Shown here: one piece after another, positions 1-4,585 of the stretch | How the letters are laid out: each line of letters opens with the position of its first letter | Numbering within the stretch: position 1 is the first letter of the stretch | Assembly (NCBI GenBank): GCA_937906915.1 | Contig: CALCUU010000338.1 | Location: 1 to 7,289, forward strand | Source of the DNA: an uncultured Phascolarctobacterium sp. | GTDB lineage: Bacteria > Bacillota > Negativicutes > Acidaminococcales > Acidaminococcaceae | DNA: 7,289 nt | Direction: 5' to 3' | Translations under genes and position numbers: made by a program | Notes under the pieces: generated by a model | The model's input: the letters and a program-made list of their open reading frames with translations, nothing else | The model's database searches: none | What the model was told of the DNA's origin: nothing

Positions 1-234
1 AGGCATGGCGTGCAGTTCTTTTTCCACAGCTTCTACTACTTTTGGGTGACGATGACCAAGAGCAAACATTCCGTAGCCACCTAAGCAGTCAATGAACTCT
101 CTGCCTTCGCTATCAGTAATAGTCCAGCCTTGAGCGTGACCTTCTACGCTAGCCAAACCCATAAAACGGAAGAGCTTTGCTTGAGCAGGGTTAATATATT
201 TCTCATATAAAGCAATAGTTTCTTCAACGTACAT
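1..234 (-). CDS. class III PLP-dependent aminotransferase, N-terminal part (runs off left edge)
   Basis: Only the first 78 codons are present; the frame is open to base 1. The translation resembles the N-terminus of class III (ornithine/acetylornithine/putrescine-type) aminotransferases: a leading helix with YEKYINPAQAKLF (residues 10-22), a strand-turn segment ending GREFIDCLGGYG (44-55), and ALGHRHPKVVEAV (58-70). The IDCLGGYG...GHRHP block is close to what I recall of putrescine aminotransferase, but the catalytic lysine and substrate-pocket residues lie outside the window, so the substrate is undecided. The family moves an amino group from an amine or amino acid to a 2-oxo acid in the cytoplasm. 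I chose the ATG at 234-232 because GAGGG at 244-240 sits 5 bases upstream. An in-frame ATG at 246-244 overlaps the previous stop (TAATG) and would add four residues, but it lacks its own good ribosome site. The tight junction suggests co-transcription with the deacetylase gene upstream. Confidence 0.85.
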   Translation of the reverse strand, partial: MYVEETIALYEKYINPAQAKLFRFMGLASVEGHAQGWTITDSEGREFIDCLGGYGMFALGHRHPKVVEAVEKELHAMP

Positions 235-239
235 AGTTT

Positions 240-244
240 CCCTC
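240..244 (-). promoter_or_regulatory. ribosome binding site deciding the aminotransferase start
   Basis: GAGGG on the minus strand, 5 bases before the ATG at 234. It sits inside the alternative in-frame start codon region (ATG at 246), which favours the downstream ATG as the real start. It overlaps the end of the preceding gene, as expected for coupled translation. Confidence 0.55.
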
Positions 245-245
245 A

Positions 246-1490
246 TTAATATAGTACTTCTGTTACGTGTACAAATTTTACGCCACTCTTGCGGAATTCG
301 TCAGCATATTTTTCCCACATTGCTACGGTTGCAGGACGAGCGTGACAAATTGCAATGGCGCTACCGTTCTTCTCTGCCATTTCGATTGCCTTGTAAACTT
401 GAGCGCGGATTTCTTCCACGTCCTTGCTGTTATCAAGGAACACGTCGTTGCGGGCAGTCTTCACACCCATTTCGCGAGCCATATCCCTTGCAATAGAGGT
501 AGAAATGGTCTTGCTATCTACAAAGAACAAATCGTTCTTTTTGATTTCACGCAGAACGGTTTCCATAACTCGCTTATCGCTGGTTGCCTTGGAGCCTTGG
601 TGGTTGTTCACGCCAAGAATACCGGGCAAGCTTTCGATAGCCTTTTTAGTCATGGCTTTAATTTCTTTTTCTTTCATATCAGTCAAGATAGTGCGGGAGC
701 CTTCGCTCATAGCGCTACGATTGCTGGGCTCCATGGGCAAGTGCAGCATAGGCACGTTACCGGTGGATTTAATTACCTCAAGGGCATCATTACTGAAATC
801 CTTGTAAGGCAAAATCGCATAGCTAAAGGGCAAGCCTACGTCAGTCAAACGACGGACAGATTTAATATCGTAACCGCAATCGTCAACGATTACAGCCAAT
901 TTACCGGTAAATTCTTCCTTAGGTGCAGGCGGGCTGATAACCTCCTTGCCAGCGTCACCAAGGTTAGTATTATAAAAGAAGTAAATTGTATCAGTGGTAA
1001 ACTTTTTGGTGCCACTGCCTACTTTAGCAGAAACGCCCAAGTCTAATTTGTAGGAATCCCAACCTTTGTAGGTGCTAGGTTTACCGGAAATATAAGCCAA
1101 GCCTTTACCAGTCGCTTTAGCTTGTACCCATCTGCCTGCATCCTTCAAATCTACAGAAACAGGAATACCAATTGCCAAGGTACGGGTATTTACTTTAACA
1201 GCAGCATTGGAGCCTTCAACCTCAATGTTTTTTACACCACGATCTTTTTCAATAAGCTGCCAATTATTTTTTTGCAACAGAATGCCATCTAAGATGCGTT
1301 GCGCCTCTACGGATTCATCCAGTAAACTAACGATTTCTTTTTTATCACCAGGTTTAACTTCCACAACTTCCTTGTCACCGCTAATAGAAGCATAGAACAT
1401 ACCTGCCATTATGGTCAGTACGGCAATGATTGCCAAAATAATCCAAAGGCTTGTTTTATTGGAAGCCTTTTTTCTTCTACGTCTTGCCAT
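246..1490 (-). CDS. divergent polysaccharide deacetylase family protein (YibQ-type), membrane-anchored
   Basis: 414 residues. A basic N-terminus (MARRRRKK) precedes one hydrophobic segment at about residues 14-34, which looks like an uncleaved signal anchor placing the rest outside the cytoplasmic membrane. Residues 40-190 form an extracytoplasmic region I do not recognise, ending in a short proline-containing linker. Residues 197-414 match the divergent polysaccharide deacetylase (YibQ, Pfam Polysacc_deac_2) domain. Visible family blocks are IVDDCGY (201-207), LHLPMEP (249-255), GVNNHQGS (293-300), FVDSKT (323-328), RNDVFLDN (347-354) and ICHARP (381-386). The family is related to NodB-type carbohydrate deacetylases, but its substrate is generally not established; a role on envelope polysaccharide is inference. 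The start is supported by GGGGAGGG at 1502-1495, four bases upstream. It follows xerD by 20 bases, and its TAA touches the possible upstream start of the aminotransferase gene. Confidence 0.93.
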   Translation of the reverse strand: MARRRRKKASNKTSLWIILAIIAVLTIMAGMFYASISGDKEVVEVKPGDKKEIVSLLDESVEAQRILDGILLQKNNWQLIEKDRGVKNIEVEGSNAAVKVNTRTLAIGIPVSVDLKDAGRWVQAKATGKGLAYISGKPSTYKGWDSYKLDLGVSAKVGSGTKKFTTDTIYFFYNTNLGDAGKEVISPPAPKEEFTGKLAVIVDDCGYDIKSVRRLTDVGLPFSYAILPYKDFSNDALEVIKSTGNVPMLHLPMEPSNRSAMSEGSRTILTDMKEKEIKAMTKKAIESLPGILGVNNHQGSKATSDKRVMETVLREIKKNDLFFVDSKTISTSIARDMAREMGVKTARNDVFLDNSKDVEEIRAQVYKAIEMAEKNGSAIAICHARPATVAMWEKYADEFRKSGVKFVHVTEVLY

Positions 1491-1510
1491 TTTACCCTCC
1501 CCTTGCTTAT

Positions 1511-2404
1511 CTAAGCACGCGGATGCGCTTTGGCATAAACCTCACGCAAACGCTTATTAGTTAAATGTGTGTATATCTGTGTCGTAGAAATATCTGCGTG
1601 TCCTAAAAGCTCTTGTACCACTCTAAGGTCAGTACCATTATCTAACAAATGTGTGGCGAAAGAATGACGCAGGACGTGAGGCGTAATATCCTTGCTAATT
1701 CCCGCACTTCTACCGTAATTTTTAATAAGGTTATAAAAATTTTGGCGAGTCATAGGTCTGCCCCACATATTTACAAACAAAGTATTTACTTTGGAATCTT
1801 CATCTTTAATTATTTGCGGTCTAACTTCTTCTAAATACTGGGCTAAAAATTTTATTGCCATGCTACCTAAAGGAACAATGCGCTCCTTGTTGCCCTTACC
1901 GTAAGCAATCAAATACTTCATCTGCAAATTGACACTGCTTACGGGAACGCTGATGAGTTCGGACACACGCATGCCCGTTGCATAAAGCACCTCAAGCATG
2001 GTTCTATCACGAAAACCTTCCAGCGTACCAAGATTTGGCTCGTCAAGTAGCTGTTCAATTTCCTCAACGCTTAAAACTTTGGGCAGGTGCAAGCCTTTCT
2101 TGGCAGCTTCGATAACTTCCGCAGGGTCCACGTTAATGTAACGCTCTGCTGCGAGGAAGCGATAAAACGCCTTAATCGCCGCCAGCTTGCGGGCAATAGT
2201 GGCAGCACTACGTCCCTGCGCCTTTAGCTGGGACATATAACCTAAAAGCTGCGAACGCTTCACGTTGGCAAGCTGCTCGTCAGTTTCCAGCTTCAACGCC
2301 TTTTGCAGTAAGCGCAGGTCTCGCTCGTAAGCAAGGACGGTGTTTTCTGCCAAACCCATTTCTACAGTTAAGTATTCTAGAAAAAGTTTTTTGTAATTGA
2401 ACAT
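1511..2404 (-). CDS. xerD: site-specific tyrosine recombinase XerD
   Basis: 297 residues, the usual XerC/XerD length. The N-terminal SAM-like core-binding domain covers about residues 1-90 (YLTVEMGLAENT, then an RDL block). The catalytic domain follows with all expected residues: R146 in ATGMRVSEL, K170 in GKGNKERIVPLG, H243 and R246 in TPHVLRHSFATHLL, H269 in LLGHADISTT, and nucleophile Y278 in QIYTHL. These fall within one or two positions of the E. coli XerD residues as I recall them. The C-terminal end RLREVYAKAHPRA and the ITPHVLRHSFATHLLDNG block fit XerD better than XerC, though paralogue assignment is less sure than family. The enzyme acts with XerC at dif to resolve chromosome dimers at division. 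The ATG at 2404 has AGAAGG at 2418-2413, eight bases upstream. It follows a terminator, so it needs its own promoter. It is probably the first gene of an operon with the deacetylase gene. Confidence 0.95.
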   Translation of the reverse strand: MFNYKKLFLEYLTVEMGLAENTVLAYERDLRLLQKALKLETDEQLANVKRSQLLGYMSQLKAQGRSAATIARKLAAIKAFYRFLAAERYINVDPAEVIEAAKKGLHLPKVLSVEEIEQLLDEPNLGTLEGFRDRTMLEVLYATGMRVSELISVPVSSVNLQMKYLIAYGKGNKERIVPLGSMAIKFLAQYLEEVRPQIIKDEDSKVNTLFVNMWGRPMTRQNFYNLIKNYGRSAGISKDITPHVLRHSFATHLLDNGTDLRVVQELLGHADISTTQIYTHLTNKRLREVYAKAHPRA

Positions 2405-2426
2405 TCTCTATACCTTCTGTCACGTC

Positions 2427-2547
2427 AAACTCATTAGAAGTGCTGGAAGGCAAGGAACAGCGAGGCTTACGCAGCGACGGCGTACTAGATGTACGTCTAG
2501 CAAGTAAACGAGCTGTGACACAGCATAACAGTGCTTATAATGAGTTT
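2427..2547. repeat. 121-bp imperfect palindromic element with 18-19 bp terminal inverted repeats
   Basis: The left end (2427-2445) pairs with the right end (2529-2547). Of 19 positions, 16 are Watson-Crick, two are T-G (wobble in plus-strand RNA), and one is a mismatch (G2437 against A2537). The first ten pairs, AAACTCATTA, are uninterrupted. Further nested pairings lie inside: ACAGC 2457-2461 with GCTGT 2512-2516; TTAC 2467-2470 with GTAA 2504-2507; and a central hairpin, either CTAGA 2485-2489 with TCTAG 2496-2500 or CGTAC 2481-2485 with GTACG 2491-2495. No open reading frame of note is inside. This layout resembles a small non-autonomous palindromic repeat (MITE/REP-like) or a structured RNA. 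Whether it recurs in the genome cannot be seen from one copy. No target-site duplication is evident: TC before the left end and CC after the right do not match as a longer direct repeat. Confidence 0.6.
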
Positions 2548-2550
2548 CCA
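2522..2550 (-). promoter_or_regulatory. candidate extended -10 promoter for the xerD operon
   Basis: On the minus strand, TGGAAA (2550-2545) lies 17 bases before TATGCT (2527-2522). A TG one base before the -10 hexamer gives an extended -10. Each hexamer matches the sigma-70/SigA consensus at four of six positions. It lies just after the hfq terminator and about 110 bases before the xerD start, where a promoter is needed, and it overlaps the right arm of the palindromic element. This is an eye-picked match, so other sites are possible. Confidence 0.3.
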
Positions 2551-2553
2551 CAG

Positions 2554-2586
2554 AAAAAAGGAAAACGGTTACACCGTTTTCCTTTA
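2554..2586 (-). terminator. intrinsic terminator of the mutS-hfq operon
   Basis: A perfect 12-bp stem pairs 2557-2568 with 2574-2585, extendable to 13 bp by T2569-A2573, with a 3-5 base loop. Read on the minus strand, the second arm ends CCGTTTTCC and runs into six T residues (2559-2554), the classic rho-independent form. The stem begins about four bases after the hfq TGA stop (2592-2590). On the plus strand the tail is only TTT followed by ATAAT, so the site should work mainly in the minus direction. Confidence 0.92.
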
Positions 2587-2589
2587 TAA

Positions 2590-2838
2590 TCAGTCTTTCT
2601 TTTCAGGTTGCATGATGGTGATATTAGTAGCCGGCGCAATAGTACTAATCGCATGCTTATACACCAGCTGTTGCTTTCCATCGTTTTCAATAATAACGGT
2701 AAAATTATCGAAGCCTCTTACCAAACCTCTTAATTGGAAGCCATTCATCAAATAAATGACAACGCCTACATTTTCTTTGCGTACATGGTTTAAGAAGCTG
2801 TCTTGTAAATTCATTGCAGGTTTATTTGCATTAAACAT
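2590..2838 (-). CDS. hfq: RNA chaperone Hfq
   Basis: 82 residues, typical of a short Firmicute-type Hfq without the long acidic tail of enterobacterial proteins. The Sm1 region runs from NLQDSFLNHVRKEN (10-23) through VIYLMNGFQLRG and the GFDNFTV block (42-48). The Sm2 signature is LVYKHAIST (58-66), with Y60-K61-H62 matching the conserved proximal-face uridine-binding KH motif; Q12 matches the conserved N-terminal glutamine. Hfq forms a homohexameric ring that binds A-rich and U-rich RNA and can help small RNAs pair with mRNAs; its weight in regulation varies among Firmicutes. The start at ATG 2838 is supported by GGAGGGG at 2850-2844, five bases upstream, rather than by the internal Met9. 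It is the last gene of the mutS operon, 35 bases after miaA, and is followed at once by a strong terminator. Confidence 0.97.
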   Translation of the reverse strand: MFNANKPAMNLQDSFLNHVRKENVGVVIYLMNGFQLRGLVRGFDNFTVIIENDGKQQLVYKHAISTIAPATNITIMQPEKKD

Positions 2839-2873
2839 TGCTACCCCTCCAAAACATTTATCTACATATAATT

Positions 2874-3803
2874 CTATACCAGTTTAAATTTTTCTACAAG
2901 AGTTTGCTCCATGCTGTTCACCACAATTTCATAATTAGGTTCAGCATCAAGCTCGTACCATTTTATATAAGGCATACGCTTGTAAAAGGTAACCTGTCTT
3001 TTGGCAAAATTACGTGTCGCCTGCTTTAATTTATCTACGGCAAAATCGTAATCCATTCCGTCAACAAGGTACCACAGCATTTGACGGTAGCCTATGCTTT
3101 TCATGGACTGGCAATCCGTAGGCACACCTTCGTCTAAAAGACGACGCACCTCTGCTTCCAAACCTTGCTCTAACATAATATCTACACGTCTATTGATACG
3201 CTCGTACAAAATTTCGCGAGGCATATTGAGGCCAAAGACAACTGCGTCAAAGGGCATTTCCTCTGCGCCGTACTGATTAACTGCTTCCCCCTTGGTCGCA
3301 GCTTCAATGGCACGAATGACGCGACGGGTATCGTTAAAGTGAAGGCGTTCAGCTGCCTCTGGGTCCAGTTCTGCAAGGCGGGCGTGAAGTGCTTCCTTGC
3401 CATGTTCCAAAGCAAATTGCTCCAGCTCCTGACGTACATCTTCGTTAGCTTCCACGCTGTTAAAGGCGTAGCCTTCAAGTAAAGCCTTAATGTACAAACC
3501 AGTACCACCTGCAATGATGGGCAACTTGCCTCGTGCGTTAATGTCTTTAATCAAAAATTCGGCACGTTCTTTAAAATCAACCACGTCAAACTTGGCATCA
3601 GCAGGAAGAATATCTACAAGGTGGTGAGGAACTTCCGCCAGCTCTTCTGCAGTAGGTTTAGCAGTGCCAATATCCATACCACGATAAACGTACATGGAGT
3701 CTCCGGAAATAATCTCGCCATTTAAACGCTTGGCAAGCTCAATTGCGCAATGGCTCTTGCCCGTAGCCGTAGGTCCTAAAATAACTGCAACTCTTTCCTT
3801 CAC
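2874..3803 (-). CDS. miaA: tRNA dimethylallyltransferase MiaA
   Basis: 309 residues, full family length. MiaA transfers a dimethylallyl group to N6 of A37 in tRNAs that read codons starting with U (i6A37), usually the substrate for later MiaB methylthiolation; miaB is not in this window. Motifs in order: P-loop GPTATGKS (10-17), ISGDSMYVYRGMDIGTAKP (32-50) with the catalytic aspartate D35, GGTGLY (99-104), NDTRRVIRAIE (157-167), QSMKSIGYRQ (232-241) and TRNFAKRQVTFYKR (263-276). The start is GTG at 3803-3801, chosen because AAGGAGG at 3817-3811 is seven bases upstream and the product begins directly before the P-loop strand. The methyltransferase gene stops four bases before this start, so translation is probably coupled. 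miaA beside mutL and hfq is a widely conserved arrangement, also present in E. coli. Confidence 0.97.
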   Translation of the reverse strand: MKERVAVILGPTATGKSHCAIELAKRLNGEIISGDSMYVYRGMDIGTAKPTAEELAEVPHHLVDILPADAKFDVVDFKERAEFLIKDINARGKLPIIAGGTGLYIKALLEGYAFNSVEANEDVRQELEQFALEHGKEALHARLAELDPEAAERLHFNDTRRVIRAIEAATKGEAVNQYGAEEMPFDAVVFGLNMPREILYERINRRVDIMLEQGLEAEVRRLLDEGVPTDCQSMKSIGYRQMLWYLVDGMDYDFAVDKLKQATRNFAKRQVTFYKRMPYIKWYELDAEPNYEIVVNSMEQTLVEKFKLV

Positions 3804-3807
3804 TGCC

Positions 3808-4584
3808 TCACCTCCTTATAATACCAAACTTAATGCGACTATAACGTCCACCTAAAATTTCTGTACAACCATATTCTCGCAGAATTTTTTCACTGCGTTC
3901 TTTAATAACAATTTTGGGTGCAGCCTTGAGTGCCAGCTCAATAGTGCGCTGGTTCAAAGGCTTTTCGTAAGCAACGGGGCGCAAAGGCTCCATTGCAGAT
4001 GACCCCTGCACGGGATAACGAAACATCGGGTCAAAATACACCACGTCAAAGGAATCTGCCTCGCAGGTTTCAAGGTATTCCTCCGCAGTTGCCTGCACTG
4101 TTGTAATGCGACGGAGAGCGTTGGTTAAATCAGGGTCTTCTGCTTCGTAGGAGCGTAAGCCATTTTCTACAACGAAGTGTAATAAAATGGAAGCCTCTAC
4201 CCCCACGACCTTACCCTTCTCGCCAACTAAGTAGCTGGCAATGGCAGCGTCTCCTGCCAAGCCCAAGGTTCCGTCTAAAACACGCATACCCTCTCGCAAT
4301 TCCAAAGCTTGTGCGAAATGGTCGTGCTCATTATTCTTTAAACGTTGCAAGCGCAGGACAGCCATTCCCGGATGATAGAAAAAAGTTCCTTCATTATTAT
4401 ATATCTGTGGTCCGTCCGCTGTTGCAACTAAAATTGCATCTAAATTATTTTGCTGACGTAATTCTTCCAAGCTACCCTTAGAAGCGCGCTCAATGTAGGG
4501 CACGTTAAAATGGGTAGCCCATTCTTTGGCAGCGGTCAGCAAATCTCCACTGCCCTTACGCCCTGCGGTTACTGCAAAGCGCAT
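3808..4584 (-). CDS. class I SAM-dependent methyltransferase, YpiP/RsmJ-like
   Basis: 258 residues from the chosen start. The N-terminal 100 residues (MRFAVTAGRKG, VPYIERASKGS, FFYHPGMAVLRLQRL) resemble what I recall of the B. subtilis YpiP family. A Rossmann methyltransferase domain follows: motif I VLDGTLGLAGDA (102-113), the acidic end of strand 2 at E130 in VVGVEAS, and motif IV VVYFDPMF (181-188). The DPMF motif is shared with RsmJ, which makes m2G1516 in 16S rRNA. An rRNA or other guanine-N2 target is therefore possible but unproven here. The frame extends upstream to an ATG at 4638 inside mutL, but the ATG at 4584 is preferred. It lies one base after the mutL TAA, and family-like sequence begins there. 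Ribosome-site support is modest (AGGA about 12 bases upstream), so translation is probably coupled to mutL. The last codons ATA-AGG-AGG also form the miaA ribosome binding site. Confidence 0.85.
   Translation of the reverse strand: MRFAVTAGRKGSGDLLTAAKEWATHFNVPYIERASKGSLEELRQQNNLDAILVATADGPQIYNNEGTFFYHPGMAVLRLQRLKNNEHDHFAQALELREGMRVLDGTLGLAGDAAIASYLVGEKGKVVGVEASILLHFVVENGLRSYEAEDPDLTNALRRITTVQATAEEYLETCEADSFDVVYFDPMFRYPVQGSSAMEPLRPVAYEKPLNQRTIELALKAAPKIVIKERSEKILREYGCTEILGGRYSRIKFGIIRR
3811..3817 (-). promoter_or_regulatory. ribosome binding site fixing the GTG start of miaA
   Basis: AAGGAGG on the minus strand, seven bases before GTG at 3803. It lies entirely within the final codons of the upstream methyltransferase gene (Ile-Arg-Arg, then TGA at 3810-3808), so ribosomes ending that gene stop directly on the miaA initiation region. 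Confidence 0.8.
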
Positions 4585-4585
4585 C

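Noticed and set aside
267..1046. Long plus-strand reading frame (259 codons) antisense to the deacetylase gene
   Set aside because: The opposite strand encodes a protein with clear family motifs throughout. The plus-strand translation has no recognisable domain and looks like a codon-bias shadow.
2530..2560. Possible dif-like (XerC/XerD) site beside xerD
   Set aside because: GTGCTTATAA has some likeness to a XerC arm, but no XerD arm resembling TTATGTTAAA follows at the right distance. The likeness is better explained by the inverted repeat.
2590..2760. Plus-strand frame overlapping hfq (2531-2755)
   Set aside because: It is antisense to hfq and crosses the terminator hairpin, with no recognisable product.
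3182..3514. Minus-strand 110-codon frame inside miaA
   Set aside because: It is an alternative frame fully within miaA, whose own frame has every family motif in order, so there is no sign of a frameshift.
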